A DNA stretch of 7,790 bases, taken from DSAR01 sp034437315 (GTDB taxonomy: Bacteria; Chloroflexota; Anaerolineae; B4-G1). Below, piece after piece: positions 1 through 6,370 of this stretch. The stretch is from assembly GCA_034437315.1 (NCBI GenBank), contig DAOTUC010000110.1, forward strand, positions 1-7,790, read 5' to 3'. The notes under the pieces are model-generated. The model was not told the origin of the DNA. It saw only the letters and a list, made by a program, of their open reading frames with translations, and did not search any database. The position numbers and the translations under genes are program-made. The stretch's first letter is position 1, and every line of letters starts with the position of its first letter.

Positions 1-9
1 AGCAAAGTG

Positions 10-18
10 TGATAGAAT
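10..18 (+). promoter_or_regulatory. Candidate extended -10 box for the LysM/LTD gene
   Basis: The bases TGA followed by TAGAAT (10-18) match an extended -10 element (TGn plus a hexamer with five of six TATAAT bases). Transcription would start near 25, giving a leader of about 58 nt before the ATG at 84. A -35 box would lie before the window, so the promoter cannot be confirmed. The surrounding stretch is A/T-rich compared with the GC-rich genes. This is a pattern match only. Confidence 0.35.
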
Positions 19-41
19 AATAACCGAAGACCGATCAGTAA

Positions 42-67
42 AAGTCCACGAGAAAAGTGCACGAGAA
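42..67 (+). repeat. Tandem 2 x 13-bp direct repeat in the leader
   Basis: AAGTCCACGAGAA (42-54) is followed directly by AAGTGCACGAGAA (55-67), two abutting 13-bp copies that differ at one base (C46 versus G59). The array ends three bases before the Shine-Dalgarno sequence at 71-76. I see no third copy on either side. It may be a regulatory element, a protein-binding site or a recent slippage duplication. No function can be read from the sequence. Confidence 0.6.
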
Positions 68-70
68 CGA

Positions 71-76
71 GGAGGT
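71..76 (+). promoter_or_regulatory. Shine-Dalgarno GGAGGT that fixes the start at ATG 84
   Basis: GGAGGT ends seven bases before ATG 84-86, an ideal spacing. The in-frame GTG at 57 has no ribosome-binding sequence ahead of it and lies inside the tandem repeat. It would also add nine charged residues before the membrane segment, so ATG 84 is preferred. Confidence 0.8.
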
Positions 77-83
77 CGATCAT

Positions 84-914
84 ATGCGTACACGTACTTG
101 GGCCATCGTGATCATCATCAACGTCGTCGTTTCGGCCATCGTGATGTTCACCGTGCTATTGATCTGGGAACGGACCCAGACGTCTCCGCTTCCAGATCCA
201 ACCACCGCTCCGGTTGCGCCCAATACGTCTATTGAGCAAGGGAGCGACCCGCTGGCGACCTCAGTCGCGCCCCCGACGGCTACGCTGGCTGCGGCGCTGG
301 CTGCGACACCGAATGCGGCGCTGGCTGCGGCGCAATACGTCGTCCGCCCCGGCGACACGTTGAGCGGCATCGCCCATTTCTACGGCGTCTCTGTGGAAGC
401 TCTGATGACGGCTAATCAGATCACCGATCCCAACATGCTCCAGGTGGGACAGACGCTCGTCATCCCACTCCCTATTGATAGCGAGAACGAAGATGGAAAT
501 GAGAACGAGATAGTGACCGAGCCACAGCCACCCCCTGACGGCGAGACTGTCGCCGACGCGCCCGACGATCCACCCGCCCAAGCTCCCACCCTCACCCCCT
601 CCGGCCCCACCCTGATTGAGATTGGGCAGGTGCTGGGCGCTGGCGACCTGAATCGCGAGGTGGTGGTCATACGGAACGGCGGCGGCGCGGCCGATATGGA
701 GGGGTGGACATTATCCGACGTTGAGGGCAATGCGTTTACATTTCCCAAAATCACGCTCTTTACCAACGTCCAAATGCGCGTCCACTCGACCACTGGACGA
801 TCCACCCCCAGCGATCTGTATTGGGGACGAAGCGCCCCGGCCTGGGGCGTGGGAAAAATGATCACCCTGCGCAATCAGGACGGCGACATTGTAGACACCT
901 ACATCGTCCCGTAA
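84..914 (+). CDS. Membrane-anchored LysM and lamin-tail-domain (LTD) surface protein
   Basis: The product is 276 residues from ATG 84. Residues 6-28 form one hydrophobic segment after a basic MRTR start, with no cleavage site evident, so it looks like an N-terminal signal anchor with the rest outside the cell. A Pro/Thr/Ala-rich linker (about 30-83) follows. Next is a LysM domain (about 84-130) with the usual YVVRPGDTLSGIA opening and the VGQTLVIP ending; this family binds peptidoglycan or related glycans. An acidic Glu/Asn stretch (about 132-143) and a Pro-rich linker lead to a C-terminal lamin-tail-like Ig-fold domain (about 176-276), recognised from the GWTLSD motif and the closing LRNQDGDIVDTYI strand. 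No catalytic domain is visible, so I infer a wall-binding scaffold or adhesion protein, with its partner unknown. polA lies 92 bp downstream on the same strand. The domain calls are firm; the role is inference. Confidence 0.85.
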   Translation: MRTRTWAIVIIINVVVSAIVMFTVLLIWERTQTSPLPDPTTAPVAPNTSIEQGSDPLATSVAPPTATLAAALAATPNAALAAAQYVVRPGDTLSGIAHFYGVSVEALMTANQITDPNMLQVGQTLVIPLPIDSENEDGNENEIVTEPQPPPDGETVADAPDDPPAQAPTLTPSGPTLIEIGQVLGAGDLNREVVVIRNGGGAADMEGWTLSDVEGNAFTFPKITLFTNVQMRVHSTTGRSTPSDLYWGRSAPAWGVGKMITLRNQDGDIVDTYIVP

Positions 915-996
915 AAGTATACCACATTTGACCCAATCGCCCAATACACGCTTGTCGGTAAGCCTTTTAGGCTCTGGCGTTGCCAAATTAGGTAGG

Positions 997-1003
997 AAGG
1001 AGG
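997..1003 (+). promoter_or_regulatory. polA Shine-Dalgarno AAGGAGG, unusually close to the start
   Basis: AAGGAGG ends only three bases before ATG 1007. An overlapping weaker purine run (TAGGAAGG, 993-1000) has the more usual six-base spacing. ATG 1007 is supported because the protein then begins MHERANKLVLIDGHALAYRAF, with the first metal-binding Asp at residue 12, as is normal for Pol I. Confidence 0.65.
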
Positions 1004-1006
1004 AGT

Positions 1007-3805
1007 ATGCACGAACGAGCAAACAAACTGGTATTAATCGACGGGCACGCGCTGGCCTACCGCGCGTTCCACGCCCTGCCGGAAGACCTCAAGACATCGG
1101 CCGGGGAATTGACCAACGCGGTCTACGGCTTCACCTCAATGCTGCTCAACGTCTTGCAAGAAGAGCGCCCCACCCACGTCGCCGTCGCCTTCGACAAAGG
1201 CCCCACCTTCCGCCACGAGATGTACGACGAATACAAAGCCCATCGCGCCAAGATGCCCGACGAATTGCGCGTCCAGATGGACCGCATCCGCGCGGTGGTA
1301 AAAGCCCTGGACATCCCGATCTACGAGCAGGAGGGATACGAGGCCGACGACCTGCTAGGCACCCTGTCCCGCCAGGCGGAGGAACGTGGGGCCGAGACGC
1401 TCATCGTCACCGGCGATATGGATCTCCTGCAATTGGTGGACGCGCACACCCGCGTCCTCACCTCCCGCTGGCGATTCTCCGACACCGTCATCTACGACGT
1501 AGACGGCGTCAAGGCGCGCTACGACGGCCTGACGCCGGAACAACTGGTCGATTACAAGGCCCTGATGGGCGACAAATCGGACAACATCCCCGGCGTGCGC
1601 GGCGTGGGGGAGAAGACAGCCACCAAGCTGCTCAAGAAATATACGACGCTGGACAACGTCTACGCACACCTGGACGAGGTCACGACCCGATTCCGCAACA
1701 AATTGGACGAAGGGCGCGAACAAGCTTTCCTCAGCCGCCGCCTGGCGACCATCGTGCGCGACGCGCCCATCGACATCGACCTCGACGCCTGCCGCCTGCG
1801 CACCTACGACCGGGACGCAGTGCTGGACCTGTTCCAGGAACTGGAGTTTCGCTCTCTGATCGACCGCTTGCCTGGCCAAGAGGCTGCGGCTGCGCCGACG
1901 CCGCCCGGCGCGCCCCACCAACTCAGCCTCTTCGGCGAATCGTCCAGCTATCCAGACGCCGGGCCGCTCCACCAGGCTCCGGGAGCCAACTACCAGATCG
2001 TCGCCGATTTAGACGCGCTGCGGCGACTGGTGGATCAATTGAAGGACGCGCCCGCCCTGACGGTCGATACCGAGACGACCGGCACTGATCCCATGCAGGC
2101 GGAACTGGTGGGCGTCGCTCTCACCGAAGGGGCCGAGCGGGGCTATTACGCGCCGATCCTGGCCCCGGCCGGCGACCCGCAACTGGATTTGCAGGCAGTG
2201 ATCGACATCCTGGGGCCGTTGCTGGGCGACCCTGATATGCCCAAGTACGGTCACAATATCAAGTACGACCTGACCGTTCTGGAACGGGCCGGCATGCCGC
2301 TGCGGGGCGTCGCTTTCGACACGATGGTGGCGGAGTGGCTCATCACCCCCTCGTCGAAGAATTTGGGGTTGAAAAATCTGGCCTGGGCGCGGCTCCAGCA
2401 GCGGATGACGCCCATCACCGATCTCATCGGCGCCGGGCGCAATCAATTGACGATGGATCAGGTAGCCGTCGAGCGGGCCGCCCCCTACGCCTGCGCCGAC
2501 GTCGATATGACCCACCGGCTGGTCGCCGTCCTGGAGAAAGAACTGAAGGAGAAGGAACTGTGGTCGCTGTTCCAGCAGGTGGAGATCCCCCTGATTCCGG
2601 TTCTAGCCGCGATGGAGATGAACGGTATACGGCTCGATGTGGACTATCTGGCGGACATGGGCCGCGGGCTGAATGCCAGCCTGGTCGAACTGGAACGACG
2701 AATCCACGAGATGGTGGGCTACGAATTCAACGTCAACTCGACCCAGCAGCTCTCCGACGCGCTCTTCGAGAGGCTGGGCCTGCCGGCCCAGGGCGTCCGG
2801 CGCACCAAGACCGGCCATTATTCCACGGCCGCCAGCATCCTGGAGCGGCTGGTCGATCACCATCCAATCATCAGGAAGATCCTGGAATATCGCAGCCTGG
2901 CGAAGCTCAAATCGACCTACGTGGACGCCCTGCCGCAGCTCGTCCACCCCGAAACCGGCCGGATTCACACCTCATACAACCAGACCGGCACCGTCACCGG
3001 GCGGCTCAGTTCCAGCGACCCGAACTTACAGAACATCCCCATCCGCACCGAGATCGGGCGACAGGTACGGCGGGCTTTCGTCGCCGAACCGGGCTGGAAG
3101 CTGATCGGGGCCGATTATTCCCAGGTGGAGTTGCGCGTGATGGCCCACATCTCCGGCGATCCGGGCCTGCTAGAAGCCTTCGCCCAGGGGGAGGACGTGC
3201 ACGCCAGCACCGCCGCCGCCATTATGGGCGTCCCCATCGAGGAGGTGACGCCCAACATGCGACGGGTGGCCAAGGCGGTCAATTTCGGGCTTTCGTATGG
3301 GCAGACCGCCTACGGGTTATCCGGAGCCACCGATCTGACGCAGGCCGAGGCGGAGAATTTCATCACGACCTATTTCAAGCGCTTTCCCAAAGTGCGCGAA
3401 TACATCGACACGACCAAGGCCCGCGCCACCCGCCAGGGATACGTCGAGACCCTCTCCGGACGACGACGCTACTTCCCCGAATTGCTGCCGGGCAGCAACA
3501 CCCCGCACCAGGCACGGATGGCGGCCGAGCGCATGGCGATCAACGCCCCCATCCAGGGGACCGCCGCCGACATCATCAACGTCGCCGCCATCGACCTGCA
3601 CCGGGCGTTGAAGGCGCAAGGGCTTCGCGCCCGCATGATTCTCCAGGTTCACGACGAATTGGTGCTTGAGTCGCCGGATGATGAAGTGGAAACAGTCGCG
3701 CCCCTGGTCCGCGACGTGATGGAGAACGCCTTCGAACTCCGCGCGCCGCTCAAGGTCGAACTGAAGATAGGCGATAATTGGGAGGAAATGGCGAAAATAG
3801 ATTAA
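1007..3805 (+). CDS. polA: DNA polymerase I, full length with 5'-nuclease and proofreading
   Basis: This 932-residue enzyme fills gaps and removes RNA primers in replication and repair. Residues 1-290 are the 5'-3' nuclease: LIDGHA (D12), AFDKG (D63), YEADD (E112, D114, D115), TGDMD (D137, D139) and MGDKSDNIPG (D189, D192) give the full acidic metal site. A flexible linker (about 291-328) contains QLSLF at 305-309. Residues about 330-515 are the DEDDy 3'-5' exonuclease with D354 and E356 (DTE), D421 (KYD), Y494 and D498 (YACAD), so proofreading should be active. The polymerase domain follows, with motif A DYSQVELR (D703, E708), motif B with R752, K756, F760 and Y764, and motif C VHDE (D883, E884). 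F760 is the Phe associated with discrimination against dideoxynucleotides. Length is close to E. coli Pol I (928). The stop codon overlaps that of the convergent gene. No defects are seen. Confidence 0.98.
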   Translation: MHERANKLVLIDGHALAYRAFHALPEDLKTSAGELTNAVYGFTSMLLNVLQEERPTHVAVAFDKGPTFRHEMYDEYKAHRAKMPDELRVQMDRIRAVVKALDIPIYEQEGYEADDLLGTLSRQAEERGAETLIVTGDMDLLQLVDAHTRVLTSRWRFSDTVIYDVDGVKARYDGLTPEQLVDYKALMGDKSDNIPGVRGVGEKTATKLLKKYTTLDNVYAHLDEVTTRFRNKLDEGREQAFLSRRLATIVRDAPIDIDLDACRLRTYDRDAVLDLFQELEFRSLIDRLPGQEAAAAPTPPGAPHQLSLFGESSSYPDAGPLHQAPGANYQIVADLDALRRLVDQLKDAPALTVDTETTGTDPMQAELVGVALTEGAERGYYAPILAPAGDPQLDLQAVIDILGPLLGDPDMPKYGHNIKYDLTVLERAGMPLRGVAFDTMVAEWLITPSSKNLGLKNLAWARLQQRMTPITDLIGAGRNQLTMDQVAVERAAPYACADVDMTHRLVAVLEKELKEKELWSLFQQVEIPLIPVLAAMEMNGIRLDVDYLADMGRGLNASLVELERRIHEMVGYEFNVNSTQQLSDALFERLGLPAQGVRRTKTGHYSTAASILERLVDHHPIIRKILEYRSLAKLKSTYVDALPQLVHPETGRIHTSYNQTGTVTGRLSSSDPNLQNIPIRTEIGRQVRRAFVAEPGWKLIGADYSQVELRVMAHISGDPGLLEAFAQGEDVHASTAAAIMGVPIEEVTPNMRRVAKAVNFGLSYGQTAYGLSGATDLTQAEAENFITTYFKRFPKVREYIDTTKARATRQGYVETLSGRRRYFPELLPGSNTPHQARMAAERMAINAPIQGTAADIINVAAIDLHRALKAQGLRARMILQVHDELVLESPDDEVETVAPLVRDVMENAFELRAPLKVELKIGDNWEEMAKID
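1919..1933 (+). other. Candidate sliding-clamp-binding motif QLSLF within PolA
   Basis: Residues 305-309 of PolA read QLSLF, matching the bacterial beta-clamp-binding pentapeptide consensus QL(S/D)LF. The motif sits in a Pro/Ala/Ser-rich, probably disordered linker between the 5'-nuclease and the proofreading domain, where it would be exposed. Clamp binding here is inference from the motif and its position. Confidence 0.6.
3802..3805. other. Convergent stop codons sharing TTAA
   Basis: polA ends with TAA at 3803-3805. The minus-strand beta-CASP gene ends with TAA read from 3804 to 3802. The two stops occupy one self-complementary TTAA, so the genes overlap by four bases. No intergenic space and no hairpin with a T-run lies at the junction, so each transcript probably extends into the other gene. 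Confidence 0.95.
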
Positions 3806-5199
3806 ATGTCGAACGTATCGCCGAAGGCCGGCGTCGCGACCTCTCCCGCGCCCAGTTGATTCAGTCCCCGGGCTAAATTTTCCGCCGGTTCCGGGTCGCC
3901 GTGCACGACGAAGGCGTGAGTCAATTCGTGGGCGATGGGCTTCACCCACCGCAACAGGCCATCCCGGTCGGCGTGGGCGCTGTACCCGTTGATCGTCTCG
4001 ACCCGCGCCCGCAACCGGTATTCCTGCCCAAAGATTTTTACGACTGGCTGCTTTTCCACCAGCCGCCGGCCCAGTGTGTGGGGCGCTTGCCAACTGACAA
4101 TCAGAATCGTGTTGTTCGGGCTACCGATGTTGTGCTTCAGATGATGCTGAATGCGGCCCGCCTCGCACATCCCCGACGCGCTGATAACGATCGCCGGCCC
4201 GGCCAGGTTGTTGAGCGCCTTGGAATCCTCCACCTTGCGGATGTAGCGCAGTCGGTCGAAACCGAACGGGTCCGGGTGTCGCTCCTGGTCCATGAAGGCG
4301 CGGGCCTCGTCGTCGTAATATTCCGGATGCAGTCGGAAGATCTCGGTCACGTTCACCGCCAGGGGGCTATCGACGAAGACCGGTACGTCGGGGATCTCCC
4401 CGGCGATGGTGAGCCGGTGCAGACTATAGACGAGCTCCTGCGTGCGCCCCACCGAGAAGGCCGGGATGATCACCTTGCCGCCCTGGGAACAGGTCTCGCT
4501 GACCAGGCGGGCCAGTTTGGCCTCAGCGTCAACCAGGGGGTCGTGCAAGCGGTCGCCGTAGGTCGATTCGATGATCAGGATGTCGGCGGCCGGCGCCGGG
4601 GTCGGGTCCCGCAGGATCGGCTTGTCGCGCCGGCCCAGGTCGCCGCTGAATAACAACCGCTTCCGCTCCTCTCTCTCCTCGATCTCCAGCAGGACGATGG
4701 ACGAACCGAGCATATGCCCCGCGTCGAGGAAGACACACCACACCCCCGGCGCGACGAGGATGGGCCGATCGTAACCCACACCGATGAAATGCTCCAGGCT
4801 GGCGATAGCGTCGTTGTAGGTGTAGATCGGCTCGACCGGCGGTTCGCCCTGGCGGGCGCGCTTCTTATTCACGTATTCCACGTCTCGCTCCTGGATGTAG
4901 GCCGAATCGCGCAGCATGGCCGAGCACAGGTCCCGCGTGGCGAAGGTACAGTAGATGCCGCCGCGGAATCCATTGCGCACCAGGTTGGGGATGTTGCCCG
5001 AATGATCGATGTGGGCGTGGGAGAGAATCATAGCGTCGATAGCGGCGGCGTCGAAGGGCAAATTGCGATTGCGCTCGAACGTCTCCCGCCGCTTGCCATG
5101 GAACAACCCACACTCCAATAAGATACGGCGCCCATTGACCGAGATCAGGTGTTGAGAACCGGTGACCGTTTGTGCTGCGCCCAGAAATTGAATATTCAT
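3802..5199 (-). CDS. CPSF-like beta-CASP metallo-beta-lactamase-fold ribonuclease
   Basis: This 465-residue protein belongs to the zinc-dependent MBL/beta-CASP RNA-processing nucleases, related to CPSF73 and to Thermus TTHA0252, and is probably a cytoplasmic RNase. The MBL metal site is complete: SHAHIDHSG (H61, H63, D65, H66), DAGHMLGS (H162) and SGDLG (D187). The beta-CASP part shows ESTYGDR (211-217), PAFSVGRTQE (246-255) and ISASGMCEAGR (339-349). The C-terminal RMMBL part has SWQAPHTLGRRL, GYSAHAD (H409) and VVHGD (H433), which supply the last conserved histidines. It is the last gene of the mgtE-rnd operon; its ATG comes one base after the rnd stop. The Shine-Dalgarno GAGGT lies inside the end of rnd (5208-5212). 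The family is certain. Endo- versus exonuclease activity and the RNA targets cannot be read, and no gene symbol is assigned. Confidence 0.93.
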   Translation of the reverse strand: MNIQFLGAAQTVTGSQHLISVNGRRILLECGLFHGKRRETFERNRNLPFDAAAIDAMILSHAHIDHSGNIPNLVRNGFRGGIYCTFATRDLCSAMLRDSAYIQERDVEYVNKKRARQGEPPVEPIYTYNDAIASLEHFIGVGYDRPILVAPGVWCVFLDAGHMLGSSIVLLEIEEREERKRLLFSGDLGRRDKPILRDPTPAPAADILIIESTYGDRLHDPLVDAEAKLARLVSETCSQGGKVIIPAFSVGRTQELVYSLHRLTIAGEIPDVPVFVDSPLAVNVTEIFRLHPEYYDDEARAFMDQERHPDPFGFDRLRYIRKVEDSKALNNLAGPAIVISASGMCEAGRIQHHLKHNIGSPNNTILIVSWQAPHTLGRRLVEKQPVVKIFGQEYRLRARVETINGYSAHADRDGLLRWVKPIAHELTHAFVVHGDPEPAENLARGLNQLGAGEVATPAFGDTFDI

Positions 5200-5212
5200 C
5201 TCAATCTACCTC
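5197..5212 (-). promoter_or_regulatory. rnd stop / beta-CASP start coupling site with internal RBS
   Basis: On the minus strand, GAGGT (5212-5208) is followed eight bases later by the start ATG (5199-5197). Between them lies the rnd stop TGA (5203-5201), one base before the ATG. Ribosomes ending on rnd can therefore reinitiate directly, and the RBS is embedded in the last rnd codons. Confidence 0.75.
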
Positions 5213-6370
5213 ATTTCCATTCTCTTCCAAGACGTCCAGTATATCCCCACCATACGTCCGGCATTTCCACGGCCCCAAGCCGTCCAGATCCACCATCTCG
5301 TCGACCGTGTCCGGTTCCTCGTCTACCAGGGACCACAGGACGTCATTGGTCATAATGACGGAGACGTCGACGCCCCGTTCATCGGCTACTTCCTTGCGCC
5401 ACGCCCGCAGGGCCTCGTAACGCTCGACGTCATTCAGCGGGCGACGAGGACGACGTCTGGGAGGGGAGGGGGTCTCGCCCCGCTCGCCTCGCCCCACAGC
5501 CCGCAAGATATATTTTCCATAACGGCGCACGTGATACGACTTCATGCCTTTAACGCTGGCAAGGTCGCCCTTGGAGCGGGGCCGGGCCTGGGCCAGCGCG
5601 GTCAACGTACGGTCGCCGAGCACCTTGAAATGGGGGCGATCCTGGCGTCGCGCTTGCCGGTCGCGCCAGATGCAGAGCTCCCGTAAAATTGCTTGCTCCC
5701 GCGGCGATAGGTCATGCGCCCCTTTGACGCCCCAGAAATCGTTGGGAGAGAAATCCTGCCACGTCGGTTCAGAGGCGGCGATCTGCCGGAAGGCCTCCCT
5801 GGCTTCCTCCCAGCGTCCCTTTCGAATCAACGCCTCCAATTGCAAGTCGCGCAGAGGGAGGAGATAATGAGTATCCAGACAGGCATAGGCCCGAGCTTCA
5901 GGGTCCAGGGGGCGTTTGCCCCAATTATAACGCTGGTAGCGCTTGTTGGTGCGCACGTCGAAGGTCTCTTGCAAGATATTCCCTAACCCAACACGCGACC
6001 ATCCCAGGATGCGGGCGGCCCACATCGTGTCGAACAGGTTCTCGAAGCGGAAATCAAAATCCCGCTTGAAACACATCACGTCGTACTCGGCAGCGTGAAA
6101 GACCTTCTGCACACTCGGATCGGCGAAAATCGGCCGCAGCAACGAGACGTCCACACCAGCCAGCGGATCCACCAGGTAATCGGCCCGCGGAATCGATATC
6201 TGAATCAGGCAAATCTGCTCCTGGTAGGCGTAGAGGGAATTCGATTCGGTGTCGATGGCGAAGGCCGGCTCATCGGCCAACACCCTCAACAACGCATCTA
6301 ACTCCGCCGTCGACTCGACCATAAGCGGTTTCGGTACGCGCGACATGCCTTTCTTGTGCTTTTTGCTCAT
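5201..6370 (-). CDS. rnd: Ribonuclease D with two HRDC domains
   Basis: This 389-residue protein is a DEDDy 3'-5' exoribonuclease of the RNase D family, which trims the 3' ends of tRNA and other stable RNAs. Residues about 15-195 form the exonuclease domain. Exo I is AIDTES (D40, E42), exo II is HAAEYDV (D97), and exo III is YACLDTHYL (Y162, D166), so the two-metal active site is complete. Two helical HRDC nucleic-acid-binding domains follow (about 220-295 and 313-384). They are joined by a Pro/Arg-rich basic linker (about 296-312, with PPRRRPRRP). The N-terminus MSKKHKKGMSR is also basic, which suits RNA binding. Length and layout match E. coli RNase D (375). The start overlaps the mgtE stop as ATGA and has only a weak AGGT four bases upstream. 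A start at Met9 is possible, but its RBS would be poorer. Confidence 0.95.
   Translation of the reverse strand: MSKKHKKGMSRVPKPLMVESTAELDALLRVLADEPAFAIDTESNSLYAYQEQICLIQISIPRADYLVDPLAGVDVSLLRPIFADPSVQKVFHAAEYDVMCFKRDFDFRFENLFDTMWAARILGWSRVGLGNILQETFDVRTNKRYQRYNWGKRPLDPEARAYACLDTHYLLPLRDLQLEALIRKGRWEEAREAFRQIAASEPTWQDFSPNDFWGVKGAHDLSPREQAILRELCIWRDRQARRQDRPHFKVLGDRTLTALAQARPRSKGDLASVKGMKSYHVRRYGKYILRAVGRGERGETPSPPRRRPRRPLNDVERYEALRAWRKEVADERGVDVSVIMTNDVLWSLVDEEPDTVDEMVDLDGLGPWKCRTYGGDILDVLEENGNEVD
6367..6370 (-). other. ATGA overlap between mgtE and rnd
   Basis: Read on the minus strand, bases 6370-6367 are ATGA: the rnd start ATG and the mgtE stop TGA share two bases. With only a weak Shine-Dalgarno ahead of rnd (AGGT, 6378-6375), its translation probably depends on ribosomes finishing mgtE. 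Confidence 0.9.

Noticed and set aside
57..59. GTG as the start of the LysM/LTD gene
   Set aside because: It lacks a Shine-Dalgarno sequence and lies in the tandem repeat; ATG 84 has GGAGGT at ideal spacing.
928..956. TTGACC at 928-933 as a -35 box for polA
   Set aside because: No acceptable -10 hexamer lies 16-18 bases downstream (CTTGTC at 951-956 is a poor match). polA may have another promoter or be read from the upstream gene.
961..973. Hairpin AGCCT-TTT-AGGCT as a terminator after the LysM/LTD gene
   Set aside because: The stem is five pairs with a three-base loop and no T-run follows, so it is too weak to call an intrinsic terminator.
928..2088. Long plus-strand open frame (386 codons) overlapping polA
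   Set aside because: Its translation is Arg/Pro/Gly-rich with no recognisable domain, and nearly all of it overlaps the polA frame with its intact catalytic motifs. It is a GC-driven shadow frame.
2335..3669. Long plus-strand open frame (444 codons) inside the polymerase domain
   Set aside because: It has the same Arg/Gly/His-rich shadow composition, has no domain, and lies wholly within polA.
3819..3833. Hairpin CGCCG-AAGGC-CGGCG downstream of the polA stop
   Set aside because: It lies in the coding end of the convergent gene, has a five-pair stem and lacks a T-run; such hairpins are common in GC-rich DNA.
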